Shown here one piece after another: positions 1 through 7,432 of a stretch of 16,955 nucleotides of DNA (positions within the stretch are counted from its first letter, which is position 1; every line of letters begins with the position of its first letter). Made by a program: the position numbers and the translations under genes. Under the pieces are notes generated by a model. The model saw only the letters and a program-made list of their open reading frames with translations, made no database searches and was not told the origin of the DNA. The stretch comes from Planctomycetota bacterium (GTDB lineage: Bacteria; Planctomycetota; Phycisphaerae; WQYP01). The stretch is taken from assembly GCA_021798635.1 (NCBI GenBank), contig JAJZGH010000091.1, forward strand, positions 1 through 16,955, read 5' to 3'.

Positions 1-723
1 CCGATCTGCCGCGCCTCCACCGGAAAGCCCCACGTACATCGTCGAGGCCATCACCGAAGAAATAACAATCGGTGTAAGCGTTCGCACGGAAAAATCGCGC
101 AGCAGAACTTCCATGGCAAACAGTACGCCTGCAATGGGCGCTCCGAACACCGCACTGATTCCCGCCGCAGCGCCGCAGCCCAACAGAATCGGCATATTGC
201 GGCGGGAAAATCCCAGGCTGTTGCCGCATAATGCTCCGATCGACGCGCCAATCACCGCAATCGGTGCCTCGGGGCCGGCCGATCCGCCGGTGCCAATGGT
301 CAAACTGCTGGCGACCAATGTTTCTATGCCCAGGGAAGCCTTGAGTTTACCCGATTCGCGCGACAGAGAATGCAACAACCCGGCTAAGCCGTGCAATTCG
401 GATTTCTGCCGGCCCCACAGTCGCCGCCACATTACCAGCACCAGGCCGCCACCGGCGGGAATCAGGGGTAGAAATACATAGCAGGGCCACCAAGTGGTTG
501 CATGCGTTGCCTTCACCGCCGGCAAGTAATAATAGTTTTCAATGAGCTTAACGGTCTGTTCAAAAAGCCATGTCGCCCCGCCCGCCAGCAGACCGACAAT
601 AAACGATAGACCGATCAGTAAGGTCTGCTCACGAATTCCCCATCGGGCTAATTGCTGCTGCCCGCGCAGTTGCCACGCCAAGATCCATTGTTTCATTTGC
701 TTGAACGGGGGAGTCAAACGCAT
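1..723 (-). CDS. ClC-family chloride channel/antiporter, 3' part cut by window edge
   Basis: Translating the minus strand from the ATG at 723 gives 241 codons open to the window edge, so the C-terminal part is missing. ClC proteins move chloride (often in exchange for protons) across the inner membrane. The family signature is visible: GTGGSAGPEAP at about residues 145-154, corresponding to the usual GSGGSxGREGP, with the gating glutamate kept as E152, followed by the helix GAAAGISAVFGAPIAGVLFA at 184-203. Hydrophobic segments lie at about 35-50 and 80-98. The first filter motif (normally GxGIP/GHGVP) is not canonical: the aligned stretch reads LHGLAG at 110-115, and R/G of GREGP are P/A. GAGG lies about 10 nt before the ATG. 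The gene is divergent from the lipoprotein gene at 940. Family assignment is firm; transported ion and mechanism are inferred. Confidence 0.88.
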   Translation of the reverse strand, partial: MRLTPPFKQMKQWILAWQLRGQQQLARWGIREQTLLIGLSFIVGLLAGGATWLFEQTVKLIENYYYLPAVKATHATTWWPCYVFLPLIPAGGGLVLVMWRRLWGRQKSELHGLAGLLHSLSRESGKLKASLGIETLVASSLTIGTGGSAGPEAPIAVIGASIGALCGNSLGFSRRNMPILLGCGAAAGISAVFGAPIAGVLFAMEVLLRDFSVRTLTPIVISSVMASTMYVGLSGGGAADR

Positions 724-939
724 CAGCAATCGGCCTCATCCATAACGCATTACTTACCATAAAACCGCTCAGGGGACAACACTTTCCGGTCACTTTCCGG
801 GCAATCTTTCGGGCAATCACCAGCCCTGCCCGGTATACACAATTCCGCCGTCGTGGTTTTAATGTAACGGCATCCCGGAGTCGTACAGCGGTAATATTTT
901 TATGCAAGTTGCCGGTCTGCTGGCCTAAAGACTCCGCGC

Positions 940-1437
940 ATGGTTACAATTTACTCCATGATGCTGGAAAAAGATCAGTGTGGTAGACGTTTTGGTTCCT
1001 GGGTTGGCGGGGTATTACTGTGTGCCCTGCTGCTTACGGTGGGAGGATGCGTGGAGCGTTCAGTTACGCTGGTAAGCGATCCGCCGGGAAGTTTGGTCTA
1101 TTTAAACGATGTGGAGCAGGGCACCACACCCTGTAGGGTGCCGTTCAAATGGTACGGAGATTACAGCGTGCGGCTGCGCAAAAAAGTAAATGTCGGCACG
1201 CCGCTGAAGCCCAAAAATGTGTATTACTATCTGCATACGCATAAAACCATGCCGCGGCCCTGGTTCCAATGGTATGGTGTAGACCTTTTTGCCAGCATTC
1301 TGCCCTTTGAATTTAAGGATCATCAAATCTGGGCATTTATTGTGCCCAAGGTACCGACACTGACAACTCCGGAATTAATAAAGAAAGCCAACGAGCTTAA
1401 AGCCAAACTTCCGCCGCCGAAACCGGCAAGCCCCTGA
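940..1437 (+). CDS. small PEGA-domain lipoprotein
   Basis: A 165-aa protein with a lipoprotein signal: charged N-region (EKDQCGRR), hydrophobic stretch at about 22-33, and lipobox VGGC with the acylated Cys at 37. Directly after it comes a PEGA-like segment (SVTLVSDPPGSLVYLNDVEQ and G-T-T-P at about 40-63), the beta-strand/PPG-loop pattern found in surface-layer-associated and other extracytoplasmic proteins. The rest is rich in aromatic residues (KNVYYYLHTHK, RPWFQWYGVD), and the C-terminus is Pro/Lys rich. It is probably anchored in a membrane facing the periplasm, with no enzymatic role visible. The start is uncertain: ATGs at 940, 958 and 961 are in frame and none has a strong ribosome site; a start at 958 or 961 would still leave a complete signal. 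The next gene begins 28 bp downstream on the same strand, so the two are probably cotranscribed. Confidence 0.8.
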   Translation: MVTIYSMMLEKDQCGRRFGSWVGGVLLCALLLTVGGCVERSVTLVSDPPGSLVYLNDVEQGTTPCRVPFKWYGDYSVRLRKKVNVGTPLKPKNVYYYLHTHKTMPRPWFQWYGVDLFASILPFEFKDHQIWAFIVPKVPTLTTPELIKKANELKAKLPPPKPASP

Positions 1438-1465
1438 TTTTCCTTCGGCTAAATGGAGTAACACG

Positions 1466-3235
1466 ATGAGACGGTATTGGTTTATGGTGGCGGTAACAGG
1501 TTTGGCGGCCGGCTCCATCAGTGTTGCAATTCCGCCGGCGCTTGCCGTTGCGCCCGTAGCCTTTCCATCCCCCTTGGCGGGCCGAATTCCATCGGATGCG
1601 CAGGTTTATTTTGGATGGGCGGGGCCGGTGGCCAAGTGGCCGGGCTACAAAACGTCCAATCTCCGCGTGGTGGTTTCCCATACGCACATTGCGGATTTCA
1701 TCCAGGGCAATCTGCCGATGTTGCTGCATCGCTTCAATCAATTGCCCGCGGCACGCAATACCCAGTTGCACATTTCGGAATTCAAAAAGGCATTCGCCAT
1801 CGGCTCATTATTAATGACGCATCCATTTGCCGTGTATTTTCGGCCTATCAGCACAGGTATCCGCAACGTGGCCCCGGTGCCTCAGGTGGTGCTGATCATG
1901 AATGCCGGGAAATATCCGGCGGTCGTGCTGGCGATATTCAAAAAGTTGCCGCGGCGGCTTTATCCCACCGGCCCGCGCATTAGTGTCGGGACTGTGGGTT
2001 CCATGGTGTACGCCGGTATCCACATCACACCGGGCGTGCGAAAGGCTTTGGCTCACAGAGGCAAAACCTTGGCGACGGATGCAGGATTTTGCCGCACCAT
2101 GCGCTTTATGCCCGCCCATCCCGTATCCGCGGAATTCGCTGATTTAACGCAGCTGCGTGCGTATGGCAACACCCTGTTAGATCAAGCATTGCACCATGCC
2201 GCGCCGCCTCGCTCGCCCATGGGTAAACACCAGCGCATCATCCTTAATAGCGCCAAGATTATTCTTAACGGCCGATCATTTCATAACGCTGTCGCCTACG
2301 CATCGGCGGATGGCTTTGCCGGTAAACAGTGGCTGAACGCATCTTTTTTGGCCCTGCGCCATGCGACAGTCAAACCCACGCCCGGCGCAGCGGATATGCT
2401 GGCTCTGGCACCCGAAGATTCGCCGAGCGTTACTGTTTCGCATTGGAATGCGGGCGCATTTGTCCGCACGTTCAAAGCGTACCTGGAAGTCGCTGGCCCG
2501 AAAATGCACCGCAAAGTGCAACAGGTCTTAACGATGGTTAACGGCATCACCGGGGTCGATATCGAAAAGGATTTGATCAATGCGTTCGGCCCGTATTGGC
2601 TGACTTACCAAAGCCCCGCCATGCCGATGAGCAGTTCCTTGGGGCAGGTGCTGGTTAATAAGCTTGCGCATCCCCAGCGTCTTTCCCGTGCCTTGCAAAC
2701 ATTAACGCCCATGGCGTTGCTGGCGGTCAACGCCGCGATGCGGGAACGCGGATACAACGGCAAGCCGGCCCAATTAAGAATTCTCCATTCGCATGGCGCG
2801 ACCATTTATTACATCAAAGCCGCCGCTGTCATGCCCGCCTGGGCGATTGCCCACGGATACTTTTATTTTTCCGCATTCCCCCGGCCCATTGAGGTGGCGC
2901 TGGCGCGTCACGCCGATGCACGATCCATTCTTGATAACAAAAAGTTCATAGCACTGCAAAATCAGCTCGGCTGCGCGCGTAATTACACCAACGCCGCGTT
3001 TGTGGATCAGCCGCGACTGCTGCCGGACGCCTACGCGACACTCACCACTGAAGCAGCAACGTATTCATTGCTGCTGGGGCTGCAATTTAATCCGCCGATA
3101 ACTTCTCTGATTCCTCGGCTTTCCGATTTACAAAAATCCACCACGACTTCTGGATCTGTCACCTGGACGGATCCAGCCGGCTGGCATAGCCGCAGTATTT
3201 CGGGTTATCCCGGCAGCAGTCTGTTAGTGCCGTAA
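1466..3235 (+). CDS. secreted protein of unknown function, 589 aa
   Basis: A long open frame with GGAG 9 nt before ATG 1466. The N-terminus (MRRYWFMVAVTGLAAG) and an AxA site near residues 25-29 form a Sec signal peptide, so the protein is exported. The mature part opens with a PSDAQVYFGWAGP motif at about 43-55. This resembles the opening of large planctomycete exported proteins and, loosely, DUF3352-type proteins, whose function is unknown. No catalytic motif, transmembrane helix or repeat is obvious; the protein is rich in Ala, His and Pro and looks globular. It follows the PEGA lipoprotein by 28 bp, suggesting a shared envelope role. Its stop lies only 4 bp from the stop of the convergent TPR gene, with no terminator between. 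That it is a real gene is nearly certain; the function is not recognised. Confidence 0.85.
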   Translation: MRRYWFMVAVTGLAAGSISVAIPPALAVAPVAFPSPLAGRIPSDAQVYFGWAGPVAKWPGYKTSNLRVVVSHTHIADFIQGNLPMLLHRFNQLPAARNTQLHISEFKKAFAIGSLLMTHPFAVYFRPISTGIRNVAPVPQVVLIMNAGKYPAVVLAIFKKLPRRLYPTGPRISVGTVGSMVYAGIHITPGVRKALAHRGKTLATDAGFCRTMRFMPAHPVSAEFADLTQLRAYGNTLLDQALHHAAPPRSPMGKHQRIILNSAKIILNGRSFHNAVAYASADGFAGKQWLNASFLALRHATVKPTPGAADMLALAPEDSPSVTVSHWNAGAFVRTFKAYLEVAGPKMHRKVQQVLTMVNGITGVDIEKDLINAFGPYWLTYQSPAMPMSSSLGQVLVNKLAHPQRLSRALQTLTPMALLAVNAAMRERGYNGKPAQLRILHSHGATIYYIKAAAVMPAWAIAHGYFYFSAFPRPIEVALARHADARSILDNKKFIALQNQLGCARNYTNAAFVDQPRLLPDAYATLTTEAATYSLLLGLQFNPPITSLIPRLSDLQKSTTTSGSVTWTDPAGWHSRSISGYPGSSLLVP

Positions 3236-3239
3236 ATCG

Positions 3240-4007
3240 CTATTTTTTCCGTGTGTTGCGTTTGCCGCGGCGTTTTGTGGTAAACGAACTGGGGAGGTCG
3301 GCAGTCATGTTATATAAGAAAACTATTTGCTGGAGGGATTCCAGCGCGGGATGGTCCGGATCGATTTTCTCAAAGATATTCAAGGCGCTTAGTGCGGCTT
3401 CGGGCCTTCCGCACGCGATGTGATACCGCACAATCATTTCGTAAAATGCGGCAAATTCTGAGATATGGAATATCTTGCGATCCGGATACAGCAATGATAA
3501 TTCAAATCGGTGCTTGAGTATTTCCTGGGCCTTTTCCAACTCGTTATGGTTCAGATGAATTCTGATCATCGCTGTTATCGCAAAGAGATAATCAGGGTGG
3601 CGGCGGTACAAGTCTTGGACGGTCCGATGCGTATCGGCCCCTCTTCCGAGGCGGCTGTAGAGTGCCGCCAGATAGTTGCCGATTTTTGCATCGTCCGGGA
3701 ATTTATTGTGCAGCGCTTCAAGCTCGGATAGCAGTTCCGGCCATTGCTCAGGCTCGAACTGATTCGGGTGGAGTTTCTCATAGCTTTCAACCAATTCGGG
3801 TGTTTCCGGAGGGTTCCCCTCCGTCAGGGGTTCACGGGTTATCTCGTAGGAAATCAGCCGTAAGTGTTTCTCCTCATATTGATCACGCTTTGCCGCGTGC
3901 CTGGCCGCCAGAAGCGCCGTGGCCGCCTGCTTAATAGCTGGAGTTGTCAGGTCCTCCGAATCAGTTCTATCGACGGCGGGTGGGCTGATTGATTTTATCT
4001 CTTTCAT
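3240..4007 (-). CDS. TPR-repeat protein
   Basis: A 255-aa soluble protein counted from ATG 4007. An upstream in-frame TTG at 4028 would add 7 residues; neither start has a convincing ribosome site, and ATG is preferred. There is no signal peptide. From about residue 95 the sequence shows degenerate tetratricopeptide helices, with typical small/large alternation in ELLSELEALHNKFPDDAKIG, NYLAALYSRLGRGADT, DYLFAITAMIRIHLNHNELE, KAQEILKHRF, and a final one around RPEAALSALNIFEKIDPDHP. The N-terminal 60 residues are charged and probably helical; the C-terminus is a basic tail (TKRRGKRNTRKK). TPRs mediate protein-protein contacts; the partner is unknown. It lies 97 bp after the GT87 gene on the same strand and may be the last gene of that unit. 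Confidence 0.78.
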   Translation of the reverse strand: MKEIKSISPPAVDRTDSEDLTTPAIKQAATALLAARHAAKRDQYEEKHLRLISYEITREPLTEGNPPETPELVESYEKLHPNQFEPEQWPELLSELEALHNKFPDDAKIGNYLAALYSRLGRGADTHRTVQDLYRRHPDYLFAITAMIRIHLNHNELEKAQEILKHRFELSLLYPDRKIFHISEFAAFYEMIVRYHIACGRPEAALSALNIFEKIDPDHPALESLQQIVFLYNMTADLPSSFTTKRRGKRNTRKK

Positions 4008-4104
4008 ACCAGTTATTTTTATCAACAATGCGACCGATTAACAAGCGACACAGGCTCGCGGCTGTTATTGGGTTCCGGTTACACGGTTTTTGGCCAAGGC
4101 GGGA

Positions 4105-5415
4105 TCAATTCCCGGCCAATGGAGAATTTTTTGGATTCACTATGTACTGCGCATTGTAATCGAATCGGGCGGTCAAGATGACCGCGGCCAGCGTTAGTGA
4201 TGACCAGAGTACGACATCCACCGTGTCGATGTAATGGCGGCCATTCGGGCCTAGTACCCTGGCAAATTCCGATGTCCAAAGCATGAGAAATGCCGTCAGA
4301 CTTAGTGCGATCCAAGCGAACCTCCGACTGGCTTGGGCGGCGAATTTGTCCTCGGCGATCATCCCCACGGCCATGAGGGCAAAAATCAGCGTGACGTAAT
4401 GCGGTACCCAGGTACGTTCCGAAGCCCAGAGCATGAACATGCCCACACACGCGATTTCCATGGCATATCGGCGGGTGCGCAGGCTGGGCAACTTTTTCCG
4501 CGCCCACCACATGCCGCAAATCGCGATGATCAGGACGATTATGCGGCCGATCAGATGGGCGGTTTTTTGCGGTAGACGGATCAGCGTTAAATAATGATTA
4601 TGCACCACGCCGTTGTGCATTGTTTTCCAGGCTGGAACATGGGCAAACAGTCGGAGGATAAACTCCGGAATCGACTCGCCATTACCAAATTTGATTTTGT
4701 CATGCAGAATATAGGGGGCAATCATGATATGGCCCCATTGGCCCAGCCATGTGATGTTCTGACTCCAGCCGAAAAAAATCGCGGGAACCAGAAATATCCA
4801 TATTCCTATTCCCGCAATCATTGATGCGCCGATGATCCATCGCCGGCGATAGAGAAAATAGGCCAGAAACGCCAGCGGAGTTACCTTGATGCAGATCGCC
4901 ATGGCCACCAGCAGCCCGGCTGCTACGTCACCGGCCGGAGATTCTTCCTGCGCCATCCATAATCCGGCGGCCAGGGGCAGGAGCATCAGTAGATTCATCT
5001 GCCCCTCCTGAATATCGCCGATGACGGGAAAAAACCACCCCGCACCAATCAGCAACAGCGCGCCGGGCAGTACGTTGCCCCCGCCGCGGCGGATAATGGA
5101 TAAGGCCAGCAGAAAAATCGGGACAAAGAAAAACGGTTTGCAGATAACCCACGCCGCCTGTGCGTCGGGGCGGGATAAAAGTGTAAAAGGGGCCACGAAC
5201 AGCATGGCAAACGGCGGCAATGGAAAGCGATCGCTGCGATAGGGCTTATGATCATGAATAAACAGCGGGACCGTTTTCATGTAGGAATCAAAAGCGTCAA
5301 TATGTTTTTGACGGGTCATTTCGTGGGCGATTTTATGATGCGCCTGCACCGCCAGAATAATTGTGGCTATCGCAATAACCACCAAGGCAATGGTTAAAAT
5401 CATTCGTCGGGGCAT
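4105..5415 (-). CDS. GT87 (DUF2029)-type polyprenol-phosphate-sugar glycosyltransferase
   Basis: A 436-aa polytopic membrane protein. The first helix (about 5-22) is followed by a short extracytoplasmic segment with acidic residues D40 and D43, the place of the catalytic Asp in GT-C enzymes, and then the GT87 hallmark RFPLPPFAMLFVAPFTLL at about 63-80. Further family-typical pieces are QEGQMNLLMLLPLAAGLWMA and AAGLLVAMAICIKVTPLAFL; in total roughly 9-10 hydrophobic segments are visible. GT87 members use polyprenyl-phosphate sugars to add hexoses (mannose in the characterised ones) to lipid-linked or cell-wall glycans on the outer face of the inner membrane. GGAG precedes ATG 5415 by 8 nt. The gene starts 26 bp after kdoO, so the two are very likely cotranscribed and point to LPS or other envelope glycan modification. 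The sugar and acceptor cannot be read from sequence. Confidence 0.85.
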   Translation of the reverse strand: MPRRMILTIALVVIAIATIILAVQAHHKIAHEMTRQKHIDAFDSYMKTVPLFIHDHKPYRSDRFPLPPFAMLFVAPFTLLSRPDAQAAWVICKPFFFVPIFLLALSIIRRGGGNVLPGALLLIGAGWFFPVIGDIQEGQMNLLMLLPLAAGLWMAQEESPAGDVAAGLLVAMAICIKVTPLAFLAYFLYRRRWIIGASMIAGIGIWIFLVPAIFFGWSQNITWLGQWGHIMIAPYILHDKIKFGNGESIPEFILRLFAHVPAWKTMHNGVVHNHYLTLIRLPQKTAHLIGRIIVLIIAICGMWWARKKLPSLRTRRYAMEIACVGMFMLWASERTWVPHYVTLIFALMAVGMIAEDKFAAQASRRFAWIALSLTAFLMLWTSEFARVLGPNGRHYIDTVDVVLWSSLTLAAVILTARFDYNAQYIVNPKNSPLAGN

Positions 5416-5441
5416 ACGGCTCCAATACTCGCGGCAACGTG

Positions 5442-6323
5442 TCAGACCAGGGTTTTCCCAATCATCCCTTCCAGCACCCGCAGGGGGGATTTTTCCGGGT
5501 TTTTCATCGCTTCTATGGGCAGAAGATAGGTTTGTTCCAATAAATACTGCCCGGCATCCACCGCATGCAGCACCTCATCGGTAAAGCAGGTCCAGGTACA
5601 GTGAGGCGGAAATACAAAGGGGGTTTGGGGGGCGGTTTTTTGATACTGCTCATCCATTTTGCCCTGATCATGAAGTTGCAGCATGTAGTGGTCGTACGCG
5701 GTACGGGGGGTGCGGGTAATGCGCAACAGGTACATGAACTCCCGGGCACCGGGGAGCGGGGCTTTGAGCCGGGGTACAAATTTTTTGGCAAAATCCGCGA
5801 ACGGTTCACCAATGCGCCAATCGCGGCCTTTGCCTTCGGGGTTAACGTTGCAGAATATGCGGATAATGCGTTTCCCACCGACGGGCCGGGCCGGAAATTG
5901 GTCCGGATGCAGCCGGGTATCATCTTTGGTAACTTTGCTGGCCCGGCCCTTGATTTCAACGGGGCGGTAGCTGGTGCGCATGCGCAGCAGAGCCGATTTG
6001 TATTGGGGAAACAATCCCTGCATGAGCGTAAGCGTGCTTTCGGAATAGCGTTTCAAAAGTGCCGCCAATTCTAGCTGCGCTGCATCATCGCCTTCCATAC
6101 CCTGGATGCGGCCATTGCGATGGTCATAACTGATGTTTTTGGCCCCTCCGTTGCTCCATACCGGGGTAAGAAACTTTTGTTCCTCCGGCGTGAACGCGAA
6201 ATCCAGCCTGGGCAGATAAACCACGTTACCGGATTCCATCGCCACGGTCGCACCATTCTGCTGCGCAGGGGAAAATGGGCCATTCCATTGGGTTAAGTCA
6301 ACGTTATAAATTCGATCAGTCAT
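5442..6323 (-). CDS. kdoO: Kdo hydroxylase, Fe(II)/2-oxoglutarate dioxygenase family
   Basis: A 293-aa cytoplasmic protein matching the Kdo 3-hydroxylase (KdoO) family along its length. KdoO uses Fe(II), O2 and 2-oxoglutarate to convert Kdo of the lipid A inner core to Ko. Family motifs seen: AKNISYD at 61-67, RTSYRPVEIKGR at 116-127, KDDTRLHPDQFP at 133-144, RIIRIFCNVNPEG at 152-164, TAYDHYMLQLHD at 208-219, FVFPPHCTWTCFTDEVLHAV at 236-255 and LLEQTYLLP at 261-269. The likely iron ligands are H139, D141 and H253. The frame is open up to 6449, but ATG 6323 is chosen because GGAG stands 6 nt before it and the family's homology begins just after it. The gene heads a leftward unit with the GT87 gene. 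Function by family is confident; whether the acceptor here is Kdo-lipid A is inferred. Confidence 0.88.
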   Translation of the reverse strand: MTDRIYNVDLTQWNGPFSPAQQNGATVAMESGNVVYLPRLDFAFTPEEQKFLTPVWSNGGAKNISYDHRNGRIQGMEGDDAAQLELAALLKRYSESTLTLMQGLFPQYKSALLRMRTSYRPVEIKGRASKVTKDDTRLHPDQFPARPVGGKRIIRIFCNVNPEGKGRDWRIGEPFADFAKKFVPRLKAPLPGAREFMYLLRITRTPRTAYDHYMLQLHDQGKMDEQYQKTAPQTPFVFPPHCTWTCFTDEVLHAVDAGQYLLEQTYLLPIEAMKNPEKSPLRVLEGMIGKTLV

Positions 6324-6825
6324 AGAGCACTCCGCCATATCGGCAACCTGGTAGCCTGTCCGAGTAATCGCAAGCCCGCCATTACTCACAGGGCTCCCGG
6401 GGTCGCAACTTCGCGGGTAGCATAACGTAGAAGTGGCGGAACATTCCACTGGTACTCGACAATACCCGGATTTTGGGGCAGGCTCCCGGTCAACGTAAAC
6501 CGTCCTCTGCGTTTATCCACGTGATCAGCGAAAACCGCGGTTGTGTTTTTGGGGGGTACCGCGGATGACGCCGGTGACGCGGATTAACGCGGGGTTCCGT
6601 TTTGTTTCAGCGACGGCCACTCTTTTGCGCCAGCCGAATTCGTGTCTCTACTTTCCACTCTCTCCTGTCACTGCTCTATCGGGTCGCAGCCCGATGTCTG
6701 CGGTTTTTTGCGGTCCATTTTGAATCGCATATCACGTGCCGAGATTTTATGGAGGCGACCCCTTTGGAATTAACGTGTTCGCATGGTGCCGCATTATGGG
6801 GGTGCCGGTGATCCGCGGCGTAAAA

Positions 6826-6857
6826 CGGTTTTGCGCTGTTGGTAAAAAGATTTGCGC
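6826..6857. promoter_or_regulatory. operator-like direct repeat, 21-bp period (site 1)
   Basis: Two half-sites, TTTTGCGC at 6829-6836 and ATTTGCGC at 6850-6857, are exactly 21 bp apart. The same arrangement occurs at 9324-9352 upstream of the AraC-type regulator; 22 of 29 aligned positions are identical, including TAAA in the spacer. Two-turn-spaced direct repeats are the classic binding pattern of AraC/XylR-type dimers. A CATAAT hexamer on the minus strand (6798-6793) lies 30 bp beyond the site, and on the plus strand an ATG with a ribosome site lies 37 bp beyond it, so either direction could be controlled. Binding by the regulator encoded at 8051-9286 is inferred. Confidence 0.55.
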
Positions 6858-6894
6858 TGTACGTAGTGGCGGAGGATTAAGGGGAGCACTTAAA

Positions 6895-7068
6895 ATGTTG
6901 ACTAAATTCACGCGCCCGCGATTCCGTTATGTGGCTGTGGCGGCCGGAGGGATGTCGCGATCTTCAAGAGCGCAGATCGCGGCGGAAGCTGAGATTGGTT
7001 CTCGCTCCCGCGGACCGCGTGAGTTTTTCAGATGTCCCGCCGTTCGCCCTGCTGCGCCGCCACGCTAA
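6895..7068 (+). CDS. possible small ORF with good ribosome site, unrecognised
   Basis: ATG 6895 is preceded by GGGGAG with 8 nt spacing, one of the better ribosome sites in the window, and by the 21-bp-period operator-like repeat ending 37 bp upstream. The frame is 57 codons and ends in TAA at 7066-7068. The product (starting MLTKFTRPRFRYVAVAAGGM) is basic and Arg/Ala/Pro rich; the central part contains the 8-bp inverted repeat at 6956-6981. There is no signal peptide, transmembrane helix or family resemblance. It could be a leader peptide, a small protein, the truncated 5' end of a lost gene, or chance. It is listed because of its position between the putative operator and the duplicated element, not for its protein sequence. 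Confidence 0.25.
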   Translation: MLTKFTRPRFRYVAVAAGGMSRSSRAQIAAEAEIGSRSRGPREFFRCPAVRPAAPPR

Positions 7069-7072
7069 TAAA

Positions 7073-7239
7073 CGCAAGGTAGCCTGATGCGGCAGCGTCA
7101 CGGTTTGATGCGAAGTGTGGTCCCGGAAAATATCTGTGCTTCCGTCGGCAATCGGTGTACCAGTCGCACCGCCGGGAAGTGCATCGTGCAGTCAGATCGC
7201 GTCTCGCAACCAACTCAACGCTGCCGCATCGAGCTAACG
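7073..7239. repeat. duplicated ~167-bp element, copy 1
   Basis: Homologous to copy 2 (7263-7432) from CGCAnGGTAGCC to GAGCyAAsG. The 145-nt core (7086-7230) aligns with copy 2 without gaps at 114 of 145 positions. The core ends are perfect inverted repeats: GATGCGGCAGCG at 7086-7097 and CGCTGCCGCATC at 7219-7230. An internal hairpin, CTTCC/GGAAG plus CGGC/GCCG, encloses the strongly conserved GGCAATCG-TGTACCAG. A plus-strand ORF (7087-7251, 54 codons) starts inside the left repeat and is 61% identical over 49 residues to the ORF of copy 2; an AAGG lies 7 nt before its ATG. The element could be a structured RNA, a small-protein gene or a MITE-like repeat; the sequence does not decide. Confidence 0.7.
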
Positions 7240-7262
7240 ATGAACGTTTGACTTATATTCCG

Positions 7263-7432
7263 CGCATGGTAGCCAACTGATGCGGCAGTGTTCCGGCTCG
7301 CTGCGGAGCGCCGTCGCGGAAAATATTTGCGCTTTCCTCGGCAATCGATGTACCAGGCGCGCCGATGGGAAGAGTATCGCGCATTCAGATTGCATTCCGC
7401 ATCCAACTCTTCGCTGCCGCATCGAGCCAAGG
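7263..7432. repeat. duplicated ~170-bp element, copy 2
   Basis: Second copy of the element, starting 190 nt after copy 1 in the same orientation. Its end repeats are GATGCGGCAGTG (7279-7290) and CGCTGCCGCATC (7412-7423); the one change from copy 1 turns a C-G pair into U-G if read as plus-strand RNA. It has a 3-nt insertion (AAC) relative to copy 1 just before the core. The plus ORF from 7280 runs past the repeat to a stop at 7466-7468 (62 codons). It keeps the ENICA, GNRCT, GK-I, SD, PT and RCRIE motifs shared with copy 1, but no ribosome site precedes it. Its right end is 33 nt from the stop of the convergent gene at 7465-8010, so on the minus strand it could lie in that gene's 3' untranslated region. 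Confidence 0.7.

Noticed and set aside
629..907. 92-aa minus-strand ORF overlapping the start of the ClC gene
   Set aside because: It overlaps the ClC coding start in another frame, has no domain or good ribosome site, and reads like intergenic sequence.
3235..3240. A bidirectional terminator between the convergent genes
   Set aside because: Only 4 bp separate the stop codons and no stem-loop with a T-tract is visible around them.
5565..6074. 169-aa plus-strand ORF opposite kdoO
   Set aside because: It is an antisense shadow of a gene with family motifs along its whole length; no ribosome site or family match.
6324..6449. 42-codon extension of kdoO to ATG 6449
   Set aside because: The family homology begins after ATG 6323, which has GGAG at 6 nt; the extension has no family resemblance.
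6623..6630. A third TTTTGCGC site as an operator
   Set aside because: It is a single half-site; no partner lies 21 bp away on either side.
6541..7068. Longer plus-strand ORFs (6541-6723, 6602-6811, 6736-7068)
   Set aside because: No ribosome sites at their starts, no family resemblance, and the operator-like repeat lies inside the last one; only the short form from 6895 is retained as a low-confidence ORF.
7073..7432. Integron attC sites as an explanation for the duplicated element
   Set aside because: Length and paired ends suggested it, but the conserved GTTRRRY/RYYYAAC core sites are not present in both copies, the central part is the conserved part, and there is no cassette-like ORF order or integrase.
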